From the NCBI RefSeq assembly GCF_007097245.1, contig NZ_VJZT01000010.1, forward strand, positions 62,001 to 126,000: a stretch of 64,000 nt of DNA. The letters run 5' to 3'. Positions 1 through 9,432 of the stretch are shown piece by piece. This DNA is from Flavobacterium restrictum (lineage in GTDB: Bacteria; Bacteroidota; Bacteroidia; Flavobacteriales; Flavobacteriaceae). The position numbers were made by a program, and so were the translations under genes. The notes beneath the pieces are model-generated. The model was not told where the DNA came from. It saw only the letters and a program-made list of their open reading frames with translations, and ran no database searches. Within the stretch, counting starts at the first letter, position 1. The number at the start of each line of letters is the position of its first letter.

Positions 1-1
1 A

Positions 2-409
2 AAAGCCCCAGAAACTACCAAAATTAAAAAGCAAAAAGTAGTTGATGGAACTGATTTCGCTTTTCAAATGGCCAAAAAATATCAAGTGAAATTAGCGTGG
101 GGTACCGATTATCTTTTTGATCCAAAACAAAGTGCGAATCAAAATACCGATATTTTGAAACTCAAAAAATGGTTTTCTCCTTTTGAAATTTTAAAGTTAG
201 TAACTTATGACAATGCTAAAGTTTTGGCATTAAGTGGGGAACGCAATCCGTATCAAGCTGGAGCGTTGGGAGTTATCGAGGAAGGTGCTTATGCGGATAT
301 GATTTTAGTAAATGGAAATCCACTTCAAAATATTGATTTGGTAGGAGATCCGGCTAAAAACTTTTTGGTGATTATCAAAAATGGAGTCGTTGTAAAAAAT
401 ACGTTATAG
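2..409 (+). CDS. Amidohydrolase family protein, C-terminal part (cut by window edge)
   Basis: The reading frame is open from base 2, so this is the last 135 residues of a longer protein whose start lies outside the window. It looks like the end of an imidazolonepropionase-like amidohydrolase. An AWGTD motif gives the aspartate that usually serves as a metal ligand and catalytic base on the last barrel strand. Further on are an ALG-E-G-ADMIL segment and an NPLQNI segment typical of the beta-sandwich that closes these TIM-barrel enzymes. Bacteroidota secrete several such proteins, but the signal region is not visible here. The substrate cannot be read from this fragment. Family assignment is firm; specific activity is unknown. 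Confidence 0.8.
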   Translation, partial: KAPETTKIKKQKVVDGTDFAFQMAKKYQVKLAWGTDYLFDPKQSANQNTDILKLKKWFSPFEILKLVTYDNAKVLALSGERNPYQAGALGVIEEGAYADMILVNGNPLQNIDLVGDPAKNFLVIIKNGVVVKNTL

Positions 410-415
410 ACAAAA

Positions 416-447
416 TTGCATTTGAAGTTAGTAATAGCTTATTTTTG
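416..447 (+). promoter_or_regulatory. Bacteroidota-type promoter for the glycosyltransferase gene
   Basis: TTG at 416-418 is followed after 21 bp by TATTTTTG at 440-447, matching the TTG/TAnnTTTG promoter of Flavobacterium. It lies about 50 bp before the preferred ATG at 498. A second TTG at 422-424 would give a 15 bp spacer, which is less likely. Confidence 0.5.
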
Positions 448-497
448 TGTTTTCATTCCAAAATTAATACTAAATAGTGGTGTTTGCCATTTCGAAT

Positions 498-1550
498 ATG
501 AGTTTTAAAATCAAAGTAAATACGTGGCGAAGAGCTGCAATGCGTGGAATCACCGCTGGAATAGGAAAGTCAAATGCTATGAAAACGGCTAGTGCCATTG
601 ACCCCATGCAAATAAAAAGGGTTTTAATTTCAAGACCCAATCATCGATTAGGGAATTTGTTATTGATTACGCCTTTGGTGCAAGAAGTCACACAATTATT
701 TCCCAATTGTACCATTGATCTTTTTATAAAAGGAAATTTAGGGCCTATTGTTTTTGAAAATTACAAAAGCATAGACCAAATTATCCGACTACCAAAAAAG
801 CATTTTGATGAGTTAGGCAATTATGCCAAAGGTTGGCTACAACTAAAAAATAAGCCCTACGATTTGGCCATCAATGCCGATAAAAATTCTTCTTCTGGAA
901 GATTGTCTGTGCAACTTGCTCAAGCAACCTATAAGTGTTTTGGGGATCTCGAAGTGGACATTGCCCAACAACCAAAGGATTATGCACACATAGCGAAATA
1001 TCCAGTTTATGATTTACGTAATTTCCTTACCTCTGTCGGAATGGCTGTTGTCAAAAAGCCAATTCCTAATCTTTTATTGGCGTTAAGCGATGTTGAAATT
1101 GCCAACGGAAAAGTGCTATTAGATCAATTGGTTCCTAACGATAAAAAAACAATTTGCCTTTTTACTTTTGCCACAGGCGCCAAATGTTATTCGGTTGCGT
1201 GGTGGGCGGTTTTTTATGAAAGAATTAAAATGGAGTTTGCAGCCTATAATATAATCGAAGTGTTGCCAGTTGAAAATGTTTCGCAAATTGATTTTGCTGC
1301 TCCATCGTATTACAGTAAAGATATACGGGAAATTACGGCATTCTTGAAGAATACCGCCATTTTTATTGGTGCCGATAGTGGCATGATGCACTTGGCTAGT
1401 GCAGCTCAAATTCCTATTGTGGGGTTGTTTTCGGTTACGGATACCGAAAAATATGCACCTTATAATCCAAAAAGTGTTGCCATTCATACCGATCATTCCT
1501 CGATTGATGAATGGATTCAAACAATCAAAGTGGCATTAGAACACCACTAG
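498..1550 (+). CDS. Glycosyltransferase family 9 (heptosyltransferase-like)
   Basis: This 350-residue protein resembles ADP-heptose:LPS heptosyltransferases, which add sugars to the lipopolysaccharide core at the inner face of the cytoplasmic membrane. Support comes from an N-terminal segment RPNHRLGNLLLITPLVQE, the usual two-domain GT-B layout, and a C-terminal donor-site motif GADSGMMHLASAAQIPIVGLFS-like segment. ATG at 498 is preferred over an in-frame GTG at 477, because 498 opens a basic N-terminus usual for this family. The gene converges with tsaB, and the two stop codons overlap by four bases. The exact acceptor sugar is not predictable; in Bacteroidota these enzymes also act in O-antigen or other surface glycan assembly. 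Confidence 0.85.
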   Translation: MSFKIKVNTWRRAAMRGITAGIGKSNAMKTASAIDPMQIKRVLISRPNHRLGNLLLITPLVQEVTQLFPNCTIDLFIKGNLGPIVFENYKSIDQIIRLPKKHFDELGNYAKGWLQLKNKPYDLAINADKNSSSGRLSVQLAQATYKCFGDLEVDIAQQPKDYAHIAKYPVYDLRNFLTSVGMAVVKKPIPNLLLALSDVEIANGKVLLDQLVPNDKKTICLFTFATGAKCYSVAWWAVFYERIKMEFAAYNIIEVLPVENVSQIDFAAPSYYSKDIREITAFLKNTAIFIGADSGMMHLASAAQIPIVGLFSVTDTEKYAPYNPKSVAIHTDHSSIDEWIQTIKVALEHH

Positions 1551-2221
1551 GAAACTTTTTTGGAAGTGGTAATCATAAAATCTTTCAAATAATACGGTTC
1601 AAAATAAGCGACATCAACAGTGTCGCTTTTTTGGTATTTTATAAAACTCAACAAACTCATTTCATTTGCCGAAGGGTATTTTATTTCTTCTAAAAAAACA
1701 AAATTATCTTTGGTCAAAACCGTTTGGCATTTTAAGGCGCAATCACCAACAAAATAGAGCTTTTTTTGGCAATCACTAAACGAATCTTCGGTGATTATTT
1801 CTGCTTGAACAGCTCTTTGATTTTCGAAATTAGCATCATAAATCGCACTATAAACCTCCATGCGTCGGGCATCAATCATTGGAACAATCCAACCATCGGT
1901 GGCGTTTACTTGCATGGCTATTGTTTGCAAAGTATCTATCGCCAGTAGCGGAATGCCTAGTGCGTAACAAAGTCCTTTTGCCGCCGAAACCCCAATACGC
2001 AATCCCGTATAGGAACCTGGACCTTGACTCACGGCAACAGCTGTTAAATCATTTAGGGTAATTCCAGCTTCGTGGATAATTGCTTCAATAAATACGTGCA
2101 AGCGTTCGGCATGAGAGTAGCCTTCTTCGGCAATTTCTTTGCAAAGAATGGTTTTTCCTTCCTTGGCCAAAGCCACAGAACAATTTTTGGTGGCGGTTTC
2201 GATGTTAAGTATATAGGTCAA
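1547..2221 (-). CDS. tsaB: tRNA threonylcarbamoyladenosine biosynthesis protein TsaB
   Basis: TsaB is the non-catalytic partner of TsaD. It helps transfer the threonylcarbamoyl group to A37 of tRNAs that read ANN codons. The 224-residue length is normal. Visible hallmarks are the N-terminal ILNIETATKNCSVAL strand pair of the ASKHA fold, a YSHAE-LH segment, and the conserved GPGSYTGLRIGVSAAKGL stretch. The C-terminal half is divergent, as usual in TsaB. Transcription runs leftwards and ends inside the last codon of the glycosyltransferase gene. A strong hairpin at 2242-2284 separates it from the efflux operon upstream. Confidence 0.95.
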   Translation of the reverse strand: MTYILNIETATKNCSVALAKEGKTILCKEIAEEGYSHAERLHVFIEAIIHEAGITLNDLTAVAVSQGPGSYTGLRIGVSAAKGLCYALGIPLLAIDTLQTIAMQVNATDGWIVPMIDARRMEVYSAIYDANFENQRAVQAEIITEDSFSDCQKKLYFVGDCALKCQTVLTKDNFVFLEEIKYPSANEMSLLSFIKYQKSDTVDVAYFEPYYLKDFMITTSKKVS

Positions 2222-2241
2222 CTTTGATTGTATTTAAACCC

Positions 2242-2284
2242 AAAAATCACAATCTTAAAATTGTTTTTTAAGATTGTGATTTTT
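2242..2284 (-). terminator. Perfect hairpin terminator after the efflux operon
   Basis: A 19-bp perfect inverted repeat (2242-2260 with 2266-2284, loop of 5 nt) ends in runs of A and T on both sides. It sits 18 bp beyond the stop of the last gene of the efflux operon and just before tsaB, so it should stop leftward transcription between the two. Confidence 0.85.
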
Positions 2285-2301
2285 ACAGTGGTAGTGTGCT
2301 A

Positions 2302-3603
2302 TTATTTTTTCGTTTCTTCGGAAGGGGTTTCTGATTTGAGGGCAACTTTATCGCCAGAATTCAGGTCTTTGGATACCGTAGTATACGGGCCAGTAATTAC
2401 GACATCCCCTTTTTTGAGTCCTGATAAAACTTCGATATTGGTGTCGTCTTGAATACCTGTTTTAATAATTCTAATTTTGGCTTTGTCGCCTACTTTTACA
2501 AAAACACATTCCCATTTTTTATCCTTTTTGGGAGCAGAATTGTCTTTTGATTCGGGGCTATCCGTTTTAATTTCTTTTACGGCTGCCGTATCTGATTTTA
2601 CAACTACAGCACTAATGGGTACAGTCAAAACATTCGTTTTTGTTTTGGTAATGATGTCAACTGTAGCGGTCATTCCAGGTCTAAATGGCGAATAAGTATC
2701 TGGTTTTCCTTCTAATAAATCAAGGTAGGACTCTTTAAGGATGCGCACTTTTACTTTGAAATTAGTTACTTGATCCGCAGTCAAAGTAGAACTAGCCGAA
2801 TTAGAAATACTCGTTACCACGCCTTTGAATTGTTTTTTTAGATACGCATCAACTTCAACATTGGCTTGGTCTCCTACTTTTATTTTTACAATATCATTCT
2901 CGTTTACATCTACTTCAACTTCCATATTGTTGAGGTTGGCTACCCGTAAAATCTCGGTTCCAGCCATTTGTTGTGTTCCCAAAACACGTTCTCCTAACTC
3001 TACATTTAATACCGAAATGGTTCCGTCAGCGGGTGCGTAGATCACGGTACGACCCAAATTGTCTTTGGATTCATTTACGGATGCCGATGCGCTTTGAACA
3101 TTAAAATAGGCGGTTTGTTTATTGGCTTTGGCTACTTCAAACGAGGCAATTGCTTTGTCCCAATCCGATTTTGAAATAATGCCTTTGTCGAATAAAGTTT
3201 TGTTTCGTTCGTAACTGGCTTTGGCTTCTTTAAACGAAGCTTCGGATTGATTTAATCCTGCTTTGCTTCCAGATAAATTGGCTTCGGATCTATTTAATCC
3301 CGAAGTATATAAATCAGGATTTATTTTGACTAGCAAATCTCCTTTTTTGACTACTTGTCCCTCTTTTATAGGCAACGAAATAATTTCGCCTGATACCATC
3401 GACGCTATTTTTACTTCTATTTCGGGTTGGATTTTTCCAGTTGCCGAAACCGTTTCGATAACAGTAGATGGATTAACATTGGCAATTTCTATTTCTTTTC
3501 CTTTGTCTTTATTTCCTATTATTCCTGCTTTCGATAGTCCTATTAATGTTCCTATAATGATCACGGCAACAGCTAATAAAATATAAATTGTTTTCTTTGA
3601 CAT
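2302..3603 (-). CDS. Efflux periplasmic adaptor subunit (HlyD/MacA family), second copy
   Basis: This 433-residue membrane fusion protein bridges an inner-membrane ABC pump and a TolC-type channel. An N-terminal membrane segment (about residues 4-24) is followed by a lipoyl-like half motif around VKIASMVSGEIISLPIKEGQ, a helical hairpin, the second lipoyl half (YAPADGTISVLNVELGERV), a beta-barrel domain and a membrane-proximal domain. A Lys/Asp/Ser-rich insert lies near residues 335-355. It is the last gene of the leftward operon, six bases after the TolC gene. It is a diverged paralogue of the adaptor at 5058-6173, so the operon carries two adaptors. Confidence 0.9.
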   Translation of the reverse strand: MSKKTIYILLAVAVIIIGTLIGLSKAGIIGNKDKGKEIEIANVNPSTVIETVSATGKIQPEIEVKIASMVSGEIISLPIKEGQVVKKGDLLVKINPDLYTSGLNRSEANLSGSKAGLNQSEASFKEAKASYERNKTLFDKGIISKSDWDKAIASFEVAKANKQTAYFNVQSASASVNESKDNLGRTVIYAPADGTISVLNVELGERVLGTQQMAGTEILRVANLNNMEVEVDVNENDIVKIKVGDQANVEVDAYLKKQFKGVVTSISNSASSTLTADQVTNFKVKVRILKESYLDLLEGKPDTYSPFRPGMTATVDIITKTKTNVLTVPISAVVVKSDTAAVKEIKTDSPESKDNSAPKKDKKWECVFVKVGDKAKIRIIKTGIQDDTNIEVLSGLKKGDVVITGPYTTVSKDLNSGDKVALKSETPSEETKK

Positions 3604-3609
3604 AATGTA

Positions 3610-4974
3610 TTAGTTTTTGATAATTGGTATTCCAAAATAGAATTCCAAGATTTTAATTTTAAAAATATAATCGTATTTGGTTCTAATTACTTCTGATTGT
3701 GCATTAGTAAGTAAGGTTTGCGATTGGTTGAAATCAAAGGAATTCATTAACCCAACGGCATACTTTTCTTTGGCATAATTGTAGGCTTCTTGTCTGGATT
3801 CTAGTGCTACAATCGATGATTCATGGGCGTTTAGTGCTCCTTTGGCATCGGTAAAAGCGGTGTATACATTGCGTTGTAAGTCGAGATTTTGTTGTTCCAG
3901 CGCAATTTTAGATTTCTCTAAACTTACTTTGGAGCGTTCTACATTATTTCTTGTTGAAAATCCGTTAAAAATAGGAATTGATAATTGTGCTCCAAAAGAT
4001 TGTCCTTTATTGTCGCTAAATTGTGTCCAAAATGGTGGTGCTGGATTTGTTACAACCAGTCCGTTTGATACCGAAACAACATCGGCATAAGAAACACGAC
4101 TGTTAAAGTTATAAAAGCCTTGTAAAGTTGGCTGAAAAGCTCCCTTGGCTATAGCTACATTTTTCTCGGCAATTTCTAAATTGGTTTTGGCAATTTTTAA
4201 CTCTGTTCTGTTTTCTTTGGCTTTTTCATAAATGGCAGTTGGTGTTTGTGCCATAATATTATTTTCATCCTTGATATTGGTGTCGTCAATGACATCAAAA
4301 TTGTCAAATTCTTTTAATTGTAACAATTGCGCCAAACTTAATTTGGATATCAACAAGGTGTTTTCGGCCGTGATTACATTTTGTTTGTTTGTTGCCACGG
4401 TTGCTTTTACATCCAGTAAATCACCACGGGGTATTGATCCTGCTTTTACTAATTCTTCGGAACGCTTGAATTGTTTTTCGTTTATGGCCAATTGTTCTTG
4501 TTGTACTTTTAAATTTTCTTTGTTAAAAAGTACTTGCAAAAAAGCATTGGCTACATTTAGCGCAACATCTTCTTGCATTTTTACCAATTGGTATTTGGCG
4601 GCAACAATAGAAAGATTGGCTTTGCGAAGCGTATTTTGGTTTTGCATGCCTTTGTAAATATCGACTCCTACAGAAGCACCTGCAGAGGTAAATTGTGTGG
4701 TTTGGTTGCGCAAAAGTCCCGTTGTAATGTCTTGATTCAAACCAATGTTCCAAGAGTGAGATGCATTAGCATTTACCGAAGGCAGAAAGTTACCTTTTGC
4801 ACCTTTTTTATCAATCTCGGCTGTTTTGGTATCTAATTCCGATTGTTTGATCGAAATATTGTTTTGTATGGCGTATTTCACGCACTCTTCTAACGTCCAA
4901 TTTTTGGTTTGCGCCTGAATTGAAAAGCTGGCAAGCAAAATAAAAGCGAGACTTACATAATTATTTTTCTTCAT
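3610..4974 (-). CDS. TolC-family outer membrane efflux channel
   Basis: The protein forms the outer-membrane duct of the pump. After a signal peptide ending in an Ala-Gln-Ala type site (about residue 22) come two OEP repeats rich in long amphipathic helices with heptad-like Ala/Leu/Glu/Lys patterns, for example AYEKAKENRTELKIAKTNLE. The 454-residue length is usual. The start was placed at 4974 (MKKNNYVS) because this gives a clean signal peptide; an upstream in-frame ATG at 5007 would add 11 unlikely residues. It lies between the two adaptor genes, an arrangement that supports one tripartite machine. Confidence 0.92.
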   Translation of the reverse strand: MKKNNYVSLAFILLASFSIQAQTKNWTLEECVKYAIQNNISIKQSELDTKTAEIDKKGAKGNFLPSVNANASHSWNIGLNQDITTGLLRNQTTQFTSAGASVGVDIYKGMQNQNTLRKANLSIVAAKYQLVKMQEDVALNVANAFLQVLFNKENLKVQQEQLAINEKQFKRSEELVKAGSIPRGDLLDVKATVATNKQNVITAENTLLISKLSLAQLLQLKEFDNFDVIDDTNIKDENNIMAQTPTAIYEKAKENRTELKIAKTNLEIAEKNVAIAKGAFQPTLQGFYNFNSRVSYADVVSVSNGLVVTNPAPPFWTQFSDNKGQSFGAQLSIPIFNGFSTRNNVERSKVSLEKSKIALEQQNLDLQRNVYTAFTDAKGALNAHESSIVALESRQEAYNYAKEKYAVGLMNSFDFNQSQTLLTNAQSEVIRTKYDYIFKIKILEFYFGIPIIKN

Positions 4975-5057
4975 ATACTTTGAATGAAAGTGCAGCAAAG
5001 CTACCACACAAATTTAACATTTTTTTTAAAACTATACTTCTTTTTAAGGGCATTCTT

Positions 5058-6173
5058 TTATGGTTTTGGTTCCTCTGTCTTTAGACCTTGATTCCAAACT
5101 TTTATTTTATCGGATGCTTTGATACCGCTTTTTATTTCGACATAAATGCCATCGCTAACGCCAAGTACCAGCTCTTTTCGAACAAATTTTTGAGGGCCAG
5201 TTGCAATCTCTACGTATGGTTTTTGTGTTTTTTTATCAAATTGAATTAAGGATTCTTTTAGTGCCAAAACGGCATCCGCTTTTTCGAGAATGATGGAGGC
5301 ATTGGCACTCAAACCCGCCCGAATAAAAGTATCATCACGGTTGGTCAACGAGGCTTTGATTTCGAATTGGATGGCGCCATTTTCAGTTTTTCCTTTTGGG
5401 GCAATGTATTGCAATACGGCGTCAAATTTTTTGTTTTCGATGGCGCCTACCGTGATTTCGATTGGGAGTTTTTCTTTTATTTTCCCTACTTCGGATTCGT
5501 CAATTTTTCCAACAAATATCATTCGTCCCACATCTGCAACGCTTGCTATGGTTGTACCTTCATTAAAATTATTGCTTTCAATTACTTGGTTTCCTACTTT
5601 CACGGGAACGTCTAGTACCATTCCGTTTACTGTGGAACGAATTAGGGTATTGGCATAATTGCCAAGTCCTGATGTTGTTCCAGTTTTTACAATATCAAAA
5701 CTTTGTTGGGATGCGGCATAATTTTGTTTTGCTTGTTTGTACGCCAGTTGGGCAGCATCAAAATCATTAGCAGAAATAACACCTTTGTCAAACAAGGTTT
5801 TTTGACGCTGAAATACTTTTTCTTGATTGTCTAATGCAATTTTGTTGGATTGAACCTGATTTTGAGAGTTACTCAAATTAGACACATTGGCGACCACTTT
5901 GATTTTGGCTATCAAATCTCCCGCCTTGATATTTTGCCCCGCTTTGATGTAGACTTCTTCAATTATTCCCGAGATATTAGGTTTTATGAGCACCTCTTCA
6001 TCAGGGACGATGTTTCCGGTGGCAATGGTGTTTTTGATAATGGTCTTGGTTTCGGGTTTGTCTGTTTCAAAAACTACGGGTGATTCTTGGTTTTTGGCGT
6101 ACAAATAGTATAAAGCACCAAAAAACACTAGTGCAATTACAATTAAAATAGTTATGGTTAGTCCTTTTTTCAT
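5058..6173 (-). CDS. Efflux periplasmic adaptor subunit (HlyD/MacA family), first copy
   Basis: This 371-residue adaptor has an N-terminal membrane helix (about residues 5-26), a lipoyl half motif near VLIKPNISGIIEEVYIKAGQ, a coiled helical hairpin (about 105-160), the second lipoyl half, and a beta-barrel domain. It would hold the permeases and TolC together across the periplasm. It follows the two permease genes in the leftward operon by 55 bp and precedes tolC. It is shorter than its paralogue at 2302-3603 and lacks that protein's charged insert. Confidence 0.92.
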   Translation of the reverse strand: MKKGLTITILIVIALVFFGALYYLYAKNQESPVVFETDKPETKTIIKNTIATGNIVPDEEVLIKPNISGIIEEVYIKAGQNIKAGDLIAKIKVVANVSNLSNSQNQVQSNKIALDNQEKVFQRQKTLFDKGVISANDFDAAQLAYKQAKQNYAASQQSFDIVKTGTTSGLGNYANTLIRSTVNGMVLDVPVKVGNQVIESNNFNEGTTIASVADVGRMIFVGKIDESEVGKIKEKLPIEITVGAIENKKFDAVLQYIAPKGKTENGAIQFEIKASLTNRDDTFIRAGLSANASIILEKADAVLALKESLIQFDKKTQKPYVEIATGPQKFVRKELVLGVSDGIYVEIKSGIKASDKIKVWNQGLKTEEPKP

Positions 6174-6228
6174 AGTGTATTAGGTTAATCGATTGTTTTT
6201 TTTCTTTTATTTTCTTGTTTTTTACAAT

Positions 6229-7491
6229 TTATTCGGTTCGTAAGGCGTCTACTGGTTTGATATTTATGGCGGTTTGTGCAGGGATAAATCCAGCCAATAA
6301 ACCAGAACCAACCAAGATGAGAAGTGCCACAAAAACTACGGTTAAATCAACACTTGGATTGGCAAACATCATTCCCTCGCTGGGCATTGAGTCGAGTACA
6401 ATATTGACAATTACCAGCACGCCTGTTGCTAGTGCAATGCCAAACATGCCTGCGATGATGGTCAAAAAGATAGCTTCGGATAGAATTTGGGATCGAATAG
6501 CTGCTGGAGTAGCTCCAATGGCGCGACGGATACCAACTTCCTTGGTGCGTTCCTTGACAACAATGAGCATGATATTCGAAATTCCAATGACGCCCGAAAG
6601 TAACACTAGTGTTCCTACAAAATAGGCGATGAATTTTAAAATCAAAAATAAATCTTGCACTTTACTAAATTCTTGGTACAAGTCGAAATTTCCTATGGCT
6701 CTATCATCATCGGGATGAATGCTGTGTCGGGCTTTCATTTCGTTGATAATTCCCGCTTTTAGTTTGGTTATCGACGCGTCGTCTTTGGCAGTAATAGCCA
6801 TCCAACTTACCCTGTCGCCATAATTAAAGGCTTGTTGAAAAGTAGAAAAAGGCACAAAAATATTTTTTTGTTCCGACTCTGAATTGCCATTGTTTTGCTT
6901 GGAGTGGTAAATGCCTACCACCATAAAGTTGACACCATTTATTTTTACATAGGTTCCAATGGCTTCCTCGGCTTGGCTATACAATTCCGATAAAACGCCT
7001 TGGCCAATTACGGCTACTTTTCGTTTCAAAAGAATGTCTTGTTGGTTTACAAAACGTCCTTTTATAATGTCCATGGGTTGCTGCAAAATCAATTCTGGGT
7101 AATCGCCATAAATGGTATAAGCAGCAGTTTTAGTGCCTCTAACCACATTATTCGAACCTTCAAATCCTCCCAGTTGATTTCTAGGCGACACATATAATAA
7201 ATCAGGGAAGTCTTGTTTTAAAGCATCAACATCGCTGTTTTTGAAATTGTAATCTCTAGTTTTAGGCAATCCTTTGTAGGGTTTTGAGGTGGTTTGCGTC
7301 CACATAAACATGGTGTTTGTAGCAATGCCATCAAAGCCTTTTTTTACGCCATTTTCTAAACCATTGCCAGCGGCGAGTAAAATAACTAAAATAAATATGC
7401 CCCAAAATACTCCAAACGCGGTCAGAATCGTTCGGAAAGTGTTGGCGGTAAGTGCCTCTAGAATTTCATTCCATTTGTCTCTATCAAACAT
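6229..7491 (-). CDS. MacB/FtsX-type ABC transporter permease (second)
   Basis: This 420-residue inner-membrane protein has the MacB layout: one N-terminal membrane helix (about 20-42), a large periplasmic domain (about 45-270), then three C-terminal helices forming the FtsX domain. The sequence ERTKEVGIRRAIGATP at the start of the FtsX domain is the typical coupling segment that contacts the ATPase. No nucleotide-binding domain is fused, so it depends on the separate ATPase encoded at 8731-9432. It starts two bases after the stop of the neighbouring permease, implying translational coupling. Substrate unknown; MacB-like pumps export peptides, macrolides or lipids. Confidence 0.92.
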   Translation of the reverse strand: MFDRDKWNEILEALTANTFRTILTAFGVFWGIFILVILLAAGNGLENGVKKGFDGIATNTMFMWTQTTSKPYKGLPKTRDYNFKNSDVDALKQDFPDLLYVSPRNQLGGFEGSNNVVRGTKTAAYTIYGDYPELILQQPMDIIKGRFVNQQDILLKRKVAVIGQGVLSELYSQAEEAIGTYVKINGVNFMVVGIYHSKQNNGNSESEQKNIFVPFSTFQQAFNYGDRVSWMAITAKDDASITKLKAGIINEMKARHSIHPDDDRAIGNFDLYQEFSKVQDLFLILKFIAYFVGTLVLLSGVIGISNIMLIVVKERTKEVGIRRAIGATPAAIRSQILSEAIFLTIIAGMFGIALATGVLVIVNIVLDSMPSEGMMFANPSVDLTVVFVALLILVGSGLLAGFIPAQTAINIKPVDALRTE

Positions 7492-7493
7492 AG

Positions 7494-8738
7494 TTATTCG
7501 TCTTTAAGTGCTACAATGGGTTTTATTTTTGCGGCTCGGTACGCTGGAAAAAATCCTGCAATTGCTCCTGCTAATACTAGCAAAACCAATGTGGTTAAAG
7601 CGACACCAAAATCAACCGATGGATTCAAGAAATAATCACTTTTTACTTGCGGGCCTACGAATTCTAATAGCAATAAACTCATAAGCAAACCCACAAACCC
7701 CGAAATAGAAGTGATGAAAATGGATTCTTGAAGTATCATTCCTATTATAGAAAGGGGAGAGGCACCAAGTGCTTTTCTAATTCCTATTTCTTTGGTTCGC
7801 TCCTTAACAATAATCAACATAATATTGCTCACGCCCACTACTCCAGCAATTATGGTACAAATACCTACCCACCAAAAAAACAATCGAATGTATAAATTCA
7901 AATCATAAAATTGTTTGGCATCTTGTATCGAATTGTGAACGCTAATGGCACTATCATCATCTGGAGCGACAATGTTTTTGCTTTTGAGTAATTGATTTAA
8001 CTCGGTTGAAAATTTTGTCGATGCGGCTAATGCTTCTTCGTAAGTTGCTTTTTTATTTAAAATATAAAACAAATTACTAATCTTATCGCCACCGCCATAC
8101 GCTTGTTGCGTGGTTGTTATGGGCAAATAAGCGCGGGTTTCTTCTCGCTCTCCTGCAGGATCTGTAAAGACTCCAATGACTTTAAAGTTGATGTTGTTGA
8201 TGGTGATTTCTTCGCCCAATGCTTCCTTGTCCTTGAAGATGTCTTGTTTTATTTTAAGACCAATTACCGCCACTTTTTCGGTGTTTTTTAAATCATTGGC
8301 ATTAATAAACCGCCCCTCAATGATGGTCACATTTTCGATAACGCCATAATCGGGATACACGCCTCGGTATTGATAATTTCCGGATTCTTTACCGTGTGAA
8401 ATCAATCCATCCCAAAAATTATAAGTCGACGCTTTTTTGTCTAATTGATTGTCGAATTTTTGAATGCTAATGTCGTAATCGCTATTTCTAAACTGAATTT
8501 GTCTACCAGGATTCATTCCTTTGTATTCTTTGGTAGTCGTTCCAGACCACACTTCGATAATACCATCGGCATCGCGTTCAAATTGTTTTGCAATTCCGTT
8601 TTGAAGTCCTTTGCCAACGCCCAAAAGGATTACCAAAATAAAAATCCCAGATGCCACAGAAATTCCCGTGAGAAAGGTTCTCAACTTGTTCTTGGCAATT
8701 GCCTCGAATATTTCTTGCCATCGTTCTAGATTAAACAT
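7494..8738 (-). CDS. MacB/FtsX-type ABC transporter permease (first)
   Basis: This 414-residue paralogue of the next permease has the same layout: an N-terminal helix, a periplasmic MacB_PCD domain, and a C-terminal FtsX domain with the coupling motif ERTKEIGIRKALGASP. Its start codon overlaps the end of the ATPase gene by eight bases. Together the two permeases probably form a heterodimer, since MacB-type transporters work as dimers and both genes are kept side by side. The heterodimer idea is inference from gene order only. Confidence 0.92.
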   Translation of the reverse strand: MFNLERWQEIFEAIAKNKLRTFLTGISVASGIFILVILLGVGKGLQNGIAKQFERDADGIIEVWSGTTTKEYKGMNPGRQIQFRNSDYDISIQKFDNQLDKKASTYNFWDGLISHGKESGNYQYRGVYPDYGVIENVTIIEGRFINANDLKNTEKVAVIGLKIKQDIFKDKEALGEEITINNINFKVIGVFTDPAGEREETRAYLPITTTQQAYGGGDKISNLFYILNKKATYEEALAASTKFSTELNQLLKSKNIVAPDDDSAISVHNSIQDAKQFYDLNLYIRLFFWWVGICTIIAGVVGVSNIMLIIVKERTKEIGIRKALGASPLSIIGMILQESIFITSISGFVGLLMSLLLLEFVGPQVKSDYFLNPSVDFGVALTTLVLLVLAGAIAGFFPAYRAAKIKPIVALKDE

Positions 8739-9432
8739 AAGTAGCGGCTCTTACTTGTTCTACTAATTTGTCATCAATGATTAATCCATCTTTTAAAACC
8801 ACATTCCTTTTGCACATAGCCGCAATATCAGGTTCGTGGGTTACAATTAAAACGGTTTTTCCTTCGTCGTTAATGGCTTGAATTAATTCCATGACTTCAT
8901 AAGAAGTTTTAGTGTCCAAAGCTCCAGTTGGCTCATCGGCTAATAACACTTTTGGGTTGGAAGCCATGGCTCTTGCAATGGCAACTCTTTGTTTTTGTCC
9001 GCCCGAAAGTTCGTTTGGCAAATGGTGCGAGTGCGATGCTAATCCTACTTTTTCGAGATAGGATAAGGCTATTTCGTTGCGCTCTTTTCTTTTAACTCCT
9101 TGATAATATAGTGGCATGGCTACATTGTCTAGCGCACTTTTGTAATTAATAAGATTGAAGGATTGGAAAACAAAACCTAAAAATTGGTTTCGGTATTTTG
9201 AGGCAATGGTTTCGTTAAGATTTTTGATAGCAAGATTATCCAAGGTGTAACTTCCGGAATCTGCTTCGTCCAAAATCCCGAGAATGTTCAATAAAGTCGA
9301 TTTTCCAGAACCCGAAGAACCCATAATGGCCACCAATTCTCCTTCTTTGATGTTGAAATTAATTCCTTTTAGCACATGCAATTCGGAATTTCCCATTTTA
9401 TAGGATTTATGGAGGTCTTTAATTGCAATCAT
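8731..9432 (-). CDS. ABC transporter ATP-binding protein (MacB/LolD type)
   Basis: This is the ATPase that drives the two permeases. The sequence shows Walker A GSSGSGKST, a Q-loop, the signature LSGGQKQRVAIARA, Walker B VLLADEPTG and the H-loop VTHEP. The 233-residue length fits the LolD/MacB-N subfamily. I place the start at 9432 (MIAIKDLHKSY); an upstream in-frame ATG at 9453 would add seven residues and cannot be excluded. It is the first gene of a leftward operon of six. A near-consensus promoter was not found with confidence in the 170 bp upstream. Confidence 0.95.
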   Translation of the reverse strand: MIAIKDLHKSYKMGNSELHVLKGINFNIKEGELVAIMGSSGSGKSTLLNILGILDEADSGSYTLDNLAIKNLNETIASKYRNQFLGFVFQSFNLINYKSALDNVAMPLYYQGVKRKERNEIALSYLEKVGLASHSHHLPNELSGGQKQRVAIARAMASNPKVLLADEPTGALDTKTSYEVMELIQAINDEGKTVLIVTHEPDIAAMCKRNVVLKDGLIIDDKLVEQVRAATYV

